Assembly: GCA_947498325.1 (NCBI GenBank)
Contig: CANMKE010000012.1
Location: 59,165 to 123,164, forward strand
Direction: 5' to 3'
DNA from: an uncultured Persicobacter sp.
GTDB lineage: Bacteria > Bacteroidota > Bacteroidia > Cytophagales > Cyclobacteriaceae
DNA: 64,000 bases
In this document: one piece after another, positions 25,005-33,247 of the stretch
Numbering within the stretch: position 1 is the stretch's first letter
Layout of the letters: the number at the start of each line of letters is the position of its first letter
The notes under the pieces: model-generated
Told to the model about the DNA's origin: nothing
What the model saw: only the letters and a program-made list of their open reading frames with translations
The model's database searches: none
Made by a program: the position numbers and the translations under genes

Positions 25005-27761
25005 GTGAATTTTTCTAAAAACGGAAAAATAGGAGTGCAAAAAATCCAATACCTATGTCTGTTAGCTTTGATCTCCTTGCTCAATATTGCAGCAATTAGC
25101 GACACAAGCTACCAGATTCCTGTAAATAATTTACGTAGTGACTCAACTGTTGTTGACTCCACCCTTGCAGACTCGCTCTCATTAGACAGCCTTGCGATGG
25201 ACTCGCTCGCTTTGGCGGATTCTCTTCAAAGAATTCCTAAAGGGCCAATCCAGACCAAGATTGATTATGGTGCGACGGATTCTTTGGTGCTAAACTTACG
25301 TACTCAAGATGTAGAAATGTACGGCGAAGGAGCCGTTAATTATGGTAAAATCAAGCTCGATGCAGATCATATTCAGCTCAATTATTCAACAAATTTAGTT
25401 CGTGCCGAAGGAACGGAAGACACCACGGGCAACATGAAGGGTAAACCGGTATTCAGTGATGATGGGCAGGTTTACGAAACAGAAAACATGGCCTATAACT
25501 TTGGTTCCAAAAAAGCGATGATTACCGGCGTAATCACCAAACAGCAGGATGGTTTTATTCATGGCGACACGATCATGAAAAACCCTCAGGATGAGCTGAT
25601 GGTGGATCATGCCCGGTACACCACCTGTGACTTACCACACCCTCACTTTTATATTGAGGCCAATAAGATTAAGATGATCCCGGGAAACAAACTCGTTTCG
25701 GGACCTTTCCAGGTGTATATCATGGATATTCCTACGCCGGCGATTTTCCCGCTGGGGATGTTCCCTATGCCCGACCGGCGATCGTCAGGTATTTTGATTC
25801 CTTCTTTTGGGGAAGAGCGTAACCGGGGTTTCTTTTTGAGGGATGCGGGTTATTTCTTCGACATCAGTGATTACGTCAACCTTACCCTCTACGGAACAAT
25901 TTATTCCCGAGGTGACTGGGGTTTCCGTGCCGAATCCACTTACCGTGACCGTTACCGCTATGATGGTGGTGTAAATATAGAGTATCAGGTAAACAACAGT
26001 CTGGATGGTATCCTGAACGACGGAGGGAGTTCCAACACCTTCCGTTTCCAGTGGCGACACAGTCCAAAATCCCGACCAGGACAGGGGCGTTTCTCTGCCA
26101 ATGTAAACCTGATGTCGAATAACTACAACCAAATTAACCCTGGCTACGGGCAGGGCGGTTTGGACAATAACCTGAGCCAGAACTTTACCTCGAGTGTGCA
26201 GTATTCTGGCAAAATTGGTAATGTTTTCAACTTCAGTTCATCAGCAAGGGTGAACCAGAATGTGCAGACCAAACAAACGGATCTTACGCTGCCCGATCTT
26301 TCGTGGAGTTTAATGAATCGTATTTATCCCTTCCGTGGAAAAAACAGCAAGGGAGATACCTGGTATGAGAAAATCAACCTGAACTATAACGGGGTGATGA
26401 CCAACCAGCTCAGCAATAAGGCGATCAGTTCAAACCCAGGGTTTACGATAGCGAACGAAGACCCTAATGCGGGTGATATTATTGACTTCAACCAGGATAA
26501 CCTTTCGCAACTGTTGGCAAGGGGGCAGTTTGGGGTAAAGCACACCATTCCAGTGTCCACCTCCTTTAATCTGTTCAATTTCTTCACGGTATCGCCGTCG
26601 ATGAACTACACAGAAAGGGATTATGCATCCTCACTGAACTACACTTATATCCCTGCCCAAGAAGCGGTACAGGTAGATACATTGAGCGGTTTCAACAGGG
26701 TATATGATTACAGTGCTTCGGTATCGGTGAATACCCGCCTGTATGGAACCAAATATTTTAAAGGTGGAAATTTACAGGCCATTCGCCACGTGATGACCCC
26801 TTCGGTGAGTTTTAGTGCTGCACCTGACTTTACAGACGATTCCTACGGGTACTATCAGGATGTACAGGTTGCTCCAGGAGAATTCCGCAAGCTGTCCCGC
26901 TATCAGGGTTATGCTTACGGCACACCGAGTGCGAGTAATTCCGCCTCGATGAGCTTCTCCTTATCCAATACTCTCGAAGCCAAGGTGCTGGATAAAAAGG
27001 ATTCTACAGGCGTGAAAAGCAAGAAGGTTTCTATTCTGGACAACTTCTCGTTCAGTTCGGGTTACAACTTTGTTGCCGACTCCTTTAACCTGTCGAACTT
27101 CAATATTGCAGCAAGGACGGCTATTTTCAACAAAAAACTGAACATCAGTTTGAATGCCACTGTCGATCCATACACCTACAAGTTACTCGATGAATACGTC
27201 GACAACACTGGTGAAAGAAGGGTCGATCAGGTAAGAATTAATGAATATGCCTGGAAATCTGGTAATGGTATTGGTTCACTGTCCTCCTTTCGGGCGAGTT
27301 TCAGTACCAACCTGAACCCTAAAGCGCGGGAGAAAGAACAGAAATTCCAGAAAGGGGTGGATGATTCCGACCTCGATATTGCTGACAAGGCCTGGCTGAT
27401 TGCCAACCCCGACGCTTATGTGGATTTCGACATTCCGTGGAGTTTGAGGCTGAATTATGATTTCACCTATAATAAGCGGGGATTTGCAGATGCCACCACC
27501 ACGCAGGCCATCAGGATGTCTGGAGATTTGACCCTGACCGAGCACTGGAAGATCAACTTCAGCTCAGGTTACGATTTCAAGGCCATGGCCATGACCCAGA
27601 CCAACATTGGCGTGAACAGGGATTTACACTGTTGGCAGATGTCCTTCAACTGGATTCCTTTTGGAGCATATCAGTCTTACAATATCACGATCAACGCCAA
27701 ATCGTCTTTGTTGAGAGATCTGAAAATCAACAGAACCCGAAGCTGGCAAGATTTATTCTAA
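25005..27761 (+). CDS. LptD-like LPS assembly outer membrane protein
   Basis: 918 residues, the Bacteroidota form of the LPS transport protein LptD. A signal peptide-like segment (KIQYLCLLALISLLNIAA) is followed by a stretch with repeated Asp-Ser-Leu (about residues 45-80). An OstA/jellyroll domain (about 85-230, YGEGAVNYGKIKLDADHIQLNY) comes next, then a large predicted barrel of alternating aromatic strands rich in Asn/Ser/Tyr. With LptE it would insert LPS into the outer leaflet. No ATG lies near the N-terminus; translation probably starts at the GTG at 25005, or at a second GTG about ten codons on. A near-match -7 element (TAACTTTA, 24988-24995) would give an almost leaderless transcript. 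Confidence 0.9.
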   Translation: MNFSKNGKIGVQKIQYLCLLALISLLNIAAISDTSYQIPVNNLRSDSTVVDSTLADSLSLDSLAMDSLALADSLQRIPKGPIQTKIDYGATDSLVLNLRTQDVEMYGEGAVNYGKIKLDADHIQLNYSTNLVRAEGTEDTTGNMKGKPVFSDDGQVYETENMAYNFGSKKAMITGVITKQQDGFIHGDTIMKNPQDELMVDHARYTTCDLPHPHFYIEANKIKMIPGNKLVSGPFQVYIMDIPTPAIFPLGMFPMPDRRSSGILIPSFGEERNRGFFLRDAGYFFDISDYVNLTLYGTIYSRGDWGFRAESTYRDRYRYDGGVNIEYQVNNSLDGILNDGGSSNTFRFQWRHSPKSRPGQGRFSANVNLMSNNYNQINPGYGQGGLDNNLSQNFTSSVQYSGKIGNVFNFSSSARVNQNVQTKQTDLTLPDLSWSLMNRIYPFRGKNSKGDTWYEKINLNYNGVMTNQLSNKAISSNPGFTIANEDPNAGDIIDFNQDNLSQLLARGQFGVKHTIPVSTSFNLFNFFTVSPSMNYTERDYASSLNYTYIPAQEAVQVDTLSGFNRVYDYSASVSVNTRLYGTKYFKGGNLQAIRHVMTPSVSFSAAPDFTDDSYGYYQDVQVAPGEFRKLSRYQGYAYGTPSASNSASMSFSLSNTLEAKVLDKKDSTGVKSKKVSILDNFSFSSGYNFVADSFNLSNFNIAARTAIFNKKLNISLNATVDPYTYKLLDEYVDNTGERRVDQVRINEYAWKSGNGIGSLSSFRASFSTNLNPKAREKEQKFQKGVDDSDLDIADKAWLIANPDAYVDFDIPWSLRLNYDFTYNKRGFADATTTQAIRMSGDLTLTEHWKINFSSGYDFKAMAMTQTNIGVNRDLHCWQMSFNWIPFGAYQSYNITINAKSSLLRDLKINRTRSWQDLF

Positions 27762-27765
27762 GCCC

Positions 27766-27802
27766 AAAAAAAGCAACGTGCCAAACGCATGTTGCTTTTT
27801 TT
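27766..27802 (+). terminator. Bidirectional terminator
   Basis: Stem GCAACGTG/CATGTTGC (one G-T pair) with A-run and T-run, between convergent lptD-like and phosphopantetheinyl transferase genes. Confidence 0.85.
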
Positions 27803-28427
27803 ATTTCTGCTGATAACAGATCGAAAACATGCCTTCCCCTATTGGCATATAATGCACCTGCAGCGGAATTGAAAACGATTTATAGTTCAGTTCGGCAAGC
27901 AGATCGCCACCCGTGGCCACCAGTTCAAAAGGGGGCACATGAATGTGTTGCTGAAAATCTACCCCACCCAAGCCATACCATTTGTAAACCGCCTCTTTCA
28001 CCGTCCACAGTACTGCCAGTTTATCGAGGTCTTCCCCACAGTAGGCCAACTCCTCCTCATTACAGAATCGCTTGGCCACACGCAGCAGCTTGGGAGAAAT
28101 TTTCTCAAAATCAGCACCAACAGCTGCCCCCTCAAGCCATACCGCAATGGCCAGCCCATGCCCGTGCGTCAGGCTGATCCCCGCATTTGACCCTTTCAGG
28201 AAAGGCTTCCGCCGTTCGTTGTAGTTCAGCCCCAAAAAGGGCAAACCGAGCTTGCTGATCAGTGCTTTGAGCGCCAAACGAACCGCATAAGACTCTCGCT
28301 GCCTTGCCTGATGCCGAATTCGCTCGAGTTCAGGGAAGTCCACCAAGTCCACTTCAATCTTATCCGTAATTTCAACGACACTATAAAACAGGTTTTGCTT
28401 TAATTTTTTTATCTTAGCATCCAACAT
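27801..28427 (-). CDS. 4'-phosphopantetheinyl transferase superfamily protein
   Basis: 208 residues, the pseudodimeric Sfp/EntD-like form. It moves the phosphopantetheine arm of CoA to a Ser of acyl or peptidyl carrier proteins. The two metal and catalytic motifs are present: GADFEKIS (the GxDxE motif) and LWTVKEAVYKWYG (the W-x2-KEAxxK motif). The upstream NERRKPFL and SLTHGHGLAIAV are also family hallmarks. It could be the housekeeping activator of fatty-acid ACP or serve a secondary-metabolite synthase; no synthase or carrier gene lies in the window. Confidence 0.92.
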   Translation of the reverse strand: MLDAKIKKLKQNLFYSVVEITDKIEVDLVDFPELERIRHQARQRESYAVRLALKALISKLGLPFLGLNYNERRKPFLKGSNAGISLTHGHGLAIAVWLEGAAVGADFEKISPKLLRVAKRFCNEEELAYCGEDLDKLAVLWTVKEAVYKWYGLGGVDFQQHIHVPPFELVATGGDLLAELNYKSFSIPLQVHYMPIGEGMFSICYQQK

Positions 28428-28521
28428 TTTGAATCAAGCATTATTGGTGAGCTTCAAAATTACAGAATTCTGTAAACTAACCGTAGAGGTCATCAGAATA
28501 ATCTATCAAAAGGAAAATAAA

Positions 28522-29439
28522 TTGATACAAGTCGATAAAAAATACACCTTCTCAGGTCATAAAGATTGTGTTTATTCCCTTGAAAAAGGCCCTGGCGAAC
28601 AGCAGTTTTTCAGTGGTGCAGGAGATGGCATGGTCGTCGGTTGGGATATCGCCCAGCCTGATGAAGGCAAACTGGTCGCCCGCCTAAAAAACTCCGTTTA
28701 CGCCCTGAGGTATTTGCCCGAGCAGGATATTTTGCTTGTTGGCCACAATTTTGAAGGCCTGCACTTGATCAAGGTGGCAGAAGCCAAAGAAATTGCCAGC
28801 CTGAAATGTACCGATGCCAATATTTTCGATATTCAGGTATATCAGGACAAAGCCTGGGTCGCCTGTGGAAATGGGGAATTACTCCTCATAGACCTGCCCT
28901 CTGTAACGGTACTTGAACGGATTAAAGCCACTGAAAAGGCCGCCCGAACCATTGCCATTTCAGCAAAAAATAAGGAGGTGGCCGTAGGGTTCAGCGATCA
29001 TCAGGTAAGAATTTTCGACCTCCATACCCACGAACTGAAACACACCCTTGAAGGGCACAGCAGTTCGGTCTTCAGTGTGGTGTACTCCCCCGACGAAAGT
29101 TGCCTGCTGACCACTGGCAGGGATGCGCAGATCAAGGTGTGGAAAAGTGAAGACGCGTACCGCATGATCAAGAATATCCCTGCACATATGTATGCCATCA
29201 ATAGCCTTGCATTTGACCCTTCGGGAGATTATTTTGCTTCGGCGAGTATGGATAAATCTATAAAACTTTGGCGATATTCAGATTTTCGCTTACTTAAAGT
29301 GTTGGATAAGTCCCGACATGCGGGGCATGCCACCTCGGTAAATAAATTGATATGGTTAACGCCTTCTGAAGAACTGATCTCTGGGAGCGACGACCGCAAC
29401 ATTTCCATCTGGAACATTAACTTCAACGAAAAGTCATGA
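28522..29439 (+). CDS. WD40 repeat protein
   Basis: About 305 residues forming a seven-bladed-type propeller. Repeat hallmarks are visible: GHKDCVYSL, a GWD end, the full blade LEGHSSSVFSVVYSP...IKVW, then AINSLAFDPSGDYFASASMDKSIKLW and SVNKLIWL...ISIWNI. The protein is cytoplasmic with no fused enzyme domain, so it is probably a scaffold. No ATG precedes the first blade; the TTG at 28522 puts the start directly before IQVDKKYTFSGH. The upstream frame extension to 28429 looks non-conserved. Its stop overlaps the DivIVA-domain start in ATGA, implying coupled translation and perhaps a shared complex. Confidence 0.85.
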   Translation: MIQVDKKYTFSGHKDCVYSLEKGPGEQQFFSGAGDGMVVGWDIAQPDEGKLVARLKNSVYALRYLPEQDILLVGHNFEGLHLIKVAEAKEIASLKCTDANIFDIQVYQDKAWVACGNGELLLIDLPSVTVLERIKATEKAARTIAISAKNKEVAVGFSDHQVRIFDLHTHELKHTLEGHSSSVFSVVYSPDESCLLTTGRDAQIKVWKSEDAYRMIKNIPAHMYAINSLAFDPSGDYFASASMDKSIKLWRYSDFRLLKVLDKSRHAGHATSVNKLIWLTPSEELISGSDDRNISIWNINFNEKS

Positions 29440-30260
29440 AAGTAACCCCTATCGAAATCAGACAAAAATCCTTTGAAAAAGTCTTCAGAGGCTATGACAA
29501 AGAGGAAGTCGATGCCTTTCTTAAATCGCTGTCGGTACAGTGGGAACAAATGCTCGATGAGTCCAAAGAGCTGAAATTCCGAATGGAGGCTGCGGAAAAA
29601 GAAGTTGAGAAGCTCCGAGAGGTGGAAAGTTCGCTGTTTAAAACGCTGAAAACCGCCGAGGACACAGGTGCCAATATCAAGGAGCAGGCCACCAAGGAGG
29701 CTGAGCTTATTTTACGTGAGGCGCAAAATGAGGCAGGGCAAATTATCGGTAAGGCACAGCTTGAGGCGTCAAAAATGGTGAACGATGCGGAGGAGCATGT
29801 CGCAAATCTTGATCATGAACTAAAGCAAAAGACCCATCAGTTTAAACTCAATGCTGAACAGGAGCTGAAAAATATGCAGCTTAATTATGCCGCAACAGAT
29901 GGCATGAGCGAGGACCTTATTGCTGAAATTAAAGCGAATATGGAAGATTTGCAGATTCGTGTCAGCAAAATGGAATTCAAAAAACGGGAGCTGCGCAAAA
30001 AGCATGAGCAGGTATTTGCCAATATGCACCGCCTGAACAGTGAGTTGATTAAAAACAACGACCTCAGGGAAGTGATTACAAATGTACCAGAGGAAGAGGA
30101 AAAAATTATTGCTGAGAAGCCTGAACAATACGGCATGCCTGAGATTGACAGCCCAGAGCCTGCCCCAGACCACCAAAGTGTTCCGCCTAAAAAAGAGGCG
30201 ACCCCTCCTGCTTCTGATCATTCGCAGGAAGGAAGTACTTCATTTTTTGACCAGCTATAA
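29436..30260 (+). CDS. DivIVA-domain coiled-coil protein
   Basis: 274 residues. The first 35 residues (KVTPIEIRQKSFEKVFRGYDKEEVDAFL) match the membrane-binding DivIVA N-terminal domain. Two long coiled-coil segments follow (about residues 40-140 and 160-205), then an acidic, Pro-rich tail. DivIVA in Gram-positives senses membrane curvature and recruits partners; in Bacteroidota its role is little described. It is translationally coupled to the WD40 gene and lies 3 bases before folB. A polar or scaffold function with the WD40 protein is inference. Confidence 0.88.
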   Translation: MKVTPIEIRQKSFEKVFRGYDKEEVDAFLKSLSVQWEQMLDESKELKFRMEAAEKEVEKLREVESSLFKTLKTAEDTGANIKEQATKEAELILREAQNEAGQIIGKAQLEASKMVNDAEEHVANLDHELKQKTHQFKLNAEQELKNMQLNYAATDGMSEDLIAEIKANMEDLQIRVSKMEFKKRELRKKHEQVFANMHRLNSELIKNNDLREVITNVPEEEEKIIAEKPEQYGMPEIDSPEPAPDHQSVPPKKEATPPASDHSQEGSTSFFDQL

Positions 30261-30263
30261 AAC

Positions 30264-30650
30264 ATGGGACAAGTCAGCTTAGAAGGGATGGAGTTTTTTG
30301 CCTATCACGGGTTCCATAAGGAAGAACAGATGATTGGCAACAAGTATGGCGTGGACGTGGTGGTAGACACCAATTTGCTGAATGCCGCCATTGACGACGA
30401 CCTGCAGAAAACCGTCGATTATACCCTGCTTTACAATATTATCAAGGAAGAAATGGCTACGCCCTCCAAACTTCTGGAGAATGTTGCCCAGCGGGTACTG
30501 ATGAAAATTATGGCCAAGATCCCTGCCGTAAAACGATGCAAGGTGGTCATCTCTAAATTTAACCCACCCATTGGCGGTGTTTGTTTCCGATCCAAGATCA
30601 CCATTGACCGATCGAGAAAAGAATATGAACAGCTGATGTTGGAGGTTTAA
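30264..30650 (+). CDS. folB: Dihydroneopterin aldolase
   Basis: 128 residues, the normal length. FolB converts dihydroneopterin to 6-hydroxymethyl-dihydropterin and glycolaldehyde in folate synthesis. The family motif FFAYHGFHKEEQMIGNKYGVD includes the substrate-contacting Tyr-His-Gly and Glu, and VDYTLLYNII and the basic KFNPPIGG are in place. It begins 3 bases after the DivIVA-domain gene stop and so is the last gene of a three-gene unit. Confidence 0.94.
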   Translation: MGQVSLEGMEFFAYHGFHKEEQMIGNKYGVDVVVDTNLLNAAIDDDLQKTVDYTLLYNIIKEEMATPSKLLENVAQRVLMKIMAKIPAVKRCKVVISKFNPPIGGVCFRSKITIDRSRKEYEQLMLEV

Positions 30651-30812
30651 TTGGAAAAAGCGTCTTTCCAAATGGAATTAGCGAAAAATATTACGCCTGT
30701 ATCTTATCAGAAAATGATGAGGGCAGGCCTTTTTTCATGGCCAAAAAGCCATCAATTTTAAAACACCCCACCTTTAATTGCCCTTTTTCTTCTGTGCATT
30801 TCAATATTTTTT

Positions 30813-30820
30813 TAGCTTTG
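30813..30820 (+). promoter_or_regulatory. -7 element of the beta-barrel gene
   Basis: TAGCTTTG is a perfect TAnnTTTG. A -33 box is not clear. It lies 47 bases before the start codon. Confidence 0.5.
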
Positions 30821-30867
30821 CACCACAAAACGATTGTGCATAAACTGCCCGCTCTCATTTCTTGAAT

Positions 30868-31476
30868 ATGAAAAAAATTGCCCTGATTGCCTTCTTTGTC
30901 GTCATCCACCTATCTTCCTTTGCAAGGGCTTGGAAGTTCAATGGTGTCTTTCACAAAATAAGTGTAGAATCTCAAATGGGGCTCAACTATTCGTTTATGA
31001 GTGGTATTGGGCAGGAAGGCGGATCGGGACTTGTCGGCGTACAGTTTGGCTCCATGATTGTACTTCCCCTGAATAATGACATCTATACTAAAGTCGGCCT
31101 ATTTTATATGCAGGGGGGGGCGCACTTCAAATCAGAGGTCGCGACCTTCGATCTCAACTTGCAGTATATTCAGATTCCCGTATGGGGAAAAGTGTCGATC
31201 AACCAAAAAAACCTCAACATGATTGCCGGCCCTCAGTTTGGCTTTTTGCTCAATGCCACAGAGGTAGAAAATGGACAGAAGCGAAATATCACCAAGGTGC
31301 TCAACCCCTTGGATATTTCCGCCAATATTGGCATTGAATATGCCCTTCGCCCCAACTTCCTGATGTCGGTTTATTATTCCATCGGCCTGACTGATGTAAC
31401 CAACAACAGGGAAAACAACAATGCCTTGCTCAATAATGCGCTTACCTTCACTTTAGGCTACTCTTTTCATCTGTAA
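30868..31476 (+). CDS. Outer membrane beta-barrel protein (PorT-like fold)
   Basis: 202 residues. A signal peptide (about residues 1-20) is followed by alternating beta strands of an eight-stranded barrel: SVESQMGLNYSFMSG, IYTKVGLFYMQGGAHF, LQYIQIPVWGKVSI, NMIAGPQFGFLLNA, and a final strand ending in FHL, an aromatic-ended outer-membrane signal. The LQYIQIPVWGK strand and AGPQFGFLL are the hallmarks of the PorT/OMP_b-brl_2 family. It lies in the outer membrane; ligand or partner is unknown. It has its own promoter and precedes an ECF sigma factor gene by 110 bases. Confidence 0.87.
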   Translation: MKKIALIAFFVVIHLSSFARAWKFNGVFHKISVESQMGLNYSFMSGIGQEGGSGLVGVQFGSMIVLPLNNDIYTKVGLFYMQGGAHFKSEVATFDLNLQYIQIPVWGKVSINQKNLNMIAGPQFGFLLNATEVENGQKRNITKVLNPLDISANIGIEYALRPNFLMSVYYSIGLTDVTNNRENNNALLNNALTFTLGYSFHL

Positions 31477-31586
31477 GGAACTCCTCTGCAATCTGACGAA
31501 AACCTAACATATTTGGGTTACCTTTCCTTTTAGCTGACCGTTCATTCGCTCCGTTAGTCTGAAAGAACCAAGTATAGTGATAGGAC

Positions 31587-32210
31587 ATGACAGATAAAGA
31601 TATGCTTAGGCAGATCAAAAACGGACAGAATATGCAAACGGCGATGCTGTCCCTTTACCATAAAAGTTTCCCGAGTGTAAAAAGATGGATATGCTATAAT
31701 AATGGTCGGGTGGAAGATGCCGAGGACATTTTTCAGGAAGCCATTTTAATTCTTATCGACCTGATAAAAAGAAACGACTACAAATACAAGGCAAGTATCA
31801 CCACCATTCTTTATGCCATTTCAAGAAACCGATGGCTACAGCAGCTGAAAAAAAATGAGCGATTTACCGCTGTTGAAAATTTTGAGGAGCTGGTCAATCA
31901 GAAGGTCATCATCCCACGGGTAGAAGATGAAATTGACGAGTCTTTGCAATTGCCCGTCATTAATAAACAGGAAGCGATAGAAAATATTTTCGACCACCTT
32001 CCTGAAGGTTGTAAACAAGTCCTGATGGATTACTATTTTCATCAGCTCCGCTATGAAGAAGCCGTGATCGAAAGCCCTTTCAGCAGTGCTCAGGCGCTGA
32101 AAAACAAAAAGAGCAAATGCCTCAAACGGCTGAAATCGCTTGTCGATGAAAACCCTGCATTCAAACGCCATATACGTCGGCAGCTGGAGGCGCAATCCGA
32201 AACTATTTGA
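31587..32210 (+). CDS. ECF-type RNA polymerase sigma factor
   Basis: 207 residues. Region 2 includes VEDAEDIFQEAILILID, the sigma-70 region 2.2 polymerase contact, and TTILYAISRNRWLQQLKK. Region 4 (from FDHLPEGCKQVLMDYYFHQLRYEEA) carries a helix-turn-helix. A longer acidic linker (about residues 90-125) separates them. No anti-sigma factor, FecR or SusC gene is adjacent, so it appears orphan. The upstream barrel gene is on the same strand but has a separate promoter. Target genes are unknown. Confidence 0.9.
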   Translation: MTDKDMLRQIKNGQNMQTAMLSLYHKSFPSVKRWICYNNGRVEDAEDIFQEAILILIDLIKRNDYKYKASITTILYAISRNRWLQQLKKNERFTAVENFEELVNQKVIIPRVEDEIDESLQLPVINKQEAIENIFDHLPEGCKQVLMDYYFHQLRYEEAVIESPFSSAQALKNKKSKCLKRLKSLVDENPAFKRHIRRQLEAQSETI

Positions 32211-32222
32211 AGGGCGTGATAA

Positions 32223-32264
32223 AAAAAGGGAGCTGTTGCTCATCGGGAGCATGCCTCTCCCGAT
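32223..32264 (-). terminator. Probable terminator of the SDR gene
   Basis: GGGAG repeats and CTCCC allow a minus-strand hairpin directly before seven T (plus-strand A-run near 32221-32227). A competing perfect stem ATCGGGAG/CTCCCGAT lies at 32242-32264. Confidence 0.4.
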
Positions 32265-32311
32265 CAGGAAAACCAAACACCCCATGGCAGCCATGCTCCC
32301 ATTTCTATGGA

Positions 32312-33136
32312 TTATTTATACATGCGGTCGTCGAGCATATTATAATGCCCCATAATGATTTTCTCGTAAAGTTTTGTTGGAAGAAATTTCCTCAGCTTAA
32401 TCGATATTTTCTCTACAAAAGCCCCCACTGGATAACGCAGTGTGGGTTTTTTATTTTCCACAATATTCAATGCGGCAACGCCAACAGCCTCAGGTGTTGG
32501 TGCACTGTCCATCCCTTTCTTAATCAGGACATTCATCTCCTCGATCAGCTTGGCATAAGGGGAGTTGGCATCGAGATCGGCATTTTTTCTTGCACTCGCA
32601 ATATTGGTATTGAAATCCCCTGGCTGAATCATCGACACCTCAATTCCGAAGCCTTTCACCTCCATACGCAAAGCCTCCGTCATCGCCTCTACGGCAAACT
32701 TACTGGCTGAATAGAACCCTCTGAAAGGCAAAGAAACCTCTCCTGCAATAGACGAAATATTGATGATATGCCCAGACTTCTGAGCCCTGAAGATGGGCAA
32801 CACTGCCTGACAAACCCGCAACACGCCGTAAAAGTTGGTTTCAAAAACCTCCTTTATGGTGTCAATAGGCATTTCCTCCACGGCACCAATCGTCCCTAAA
32901 CCTGCCGAGTTAATCACTCCGTCCAATTGGCCCGTTTTTTCGATCAGCTGCTGAATCCCCGCCTTTACGGCCTCATCGTTATTGACATCCATCTGGATAA
33001 ATTCCAACCCCGAAGGATCATTCGCTATCATGCGACGGCTGGTACCAAATACACGGTAGCCATTTGCTTTTAAATGAAGCGCAATGGCCTTCCCAATACC
33101 TGAAGAACCGCCCGTTACTAAGAAGACTTTTTCCAC
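32312..33136 (-). CDS. Short-chain dehydrogenase/reductase
   Basis: 274 residues, a classical SDR. The cofactor motif TGGSSGIG at the N-terminus, the NSAG motif and the catalytic Ser-Tyr-Lys (NISSIAG...YSASK) are all intact. The basic residue in GTSRR after the second strand suggests NADP(H). The C-terminal substrate lid (ANSPYAKLIEEMNVLIKKG) resembles enzymes acting on steroids or retinoid-like lipids, but the substrate cannot be assigned. A single gene. Confidence 0.9.
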   Translation of the reverse strand: MEKVFLVTGGSSGIGKAIALHLKANGYRVFGTSRRMIANDPSGLEFIQMDVNNDEAVKAGIQQLIEKTGQLDGVINSAGLGTIGAVEEMPIDTIKEVFETNFYGVLRVCQAVLPIFRAQKSGHIINISSIAGEVSLPFRGFYSASKFAVEAMTEALRMEVKGFGIEVSMIQPGDFNTNIASARKNADLDANSPYAKLIEEMNVLIKKGMDSAPTPEAVGVAALNIVENKKPTLRYPVGAFVEKISIKLRKFLPTKLYEKIIMGHYNMLDDRMYK

Positions 33137-33186
33137 TATAAGAATTATTTTTTTGACCCCGCTAAACTACGGCTTCATAAGCATAT

Positions 33187-33221
33187 AAAAAAAATCGGCA
33201 GACAAAAATTGCCTGCCGATT
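33187..33221 (-). terminator. Terminator after the LRR gene
   Basis: Stem AATCGGCAG/CTGCCGATT with an 11-base loop, followed by a T-run on the minus strand. It closes the four-gene unit starting at 38203. Confidence 0.85.
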
Positions 33222-33247
33222 CATGCTTCCTGTACTCGTCGGGTTCA

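Noticed and set aside
32207..32710. 167-residue plus-strand frame over the SDR gene end
   Set aside because: Its product is Cys/His/Phe-rich with no domain, and it overlaps a classical SDR.
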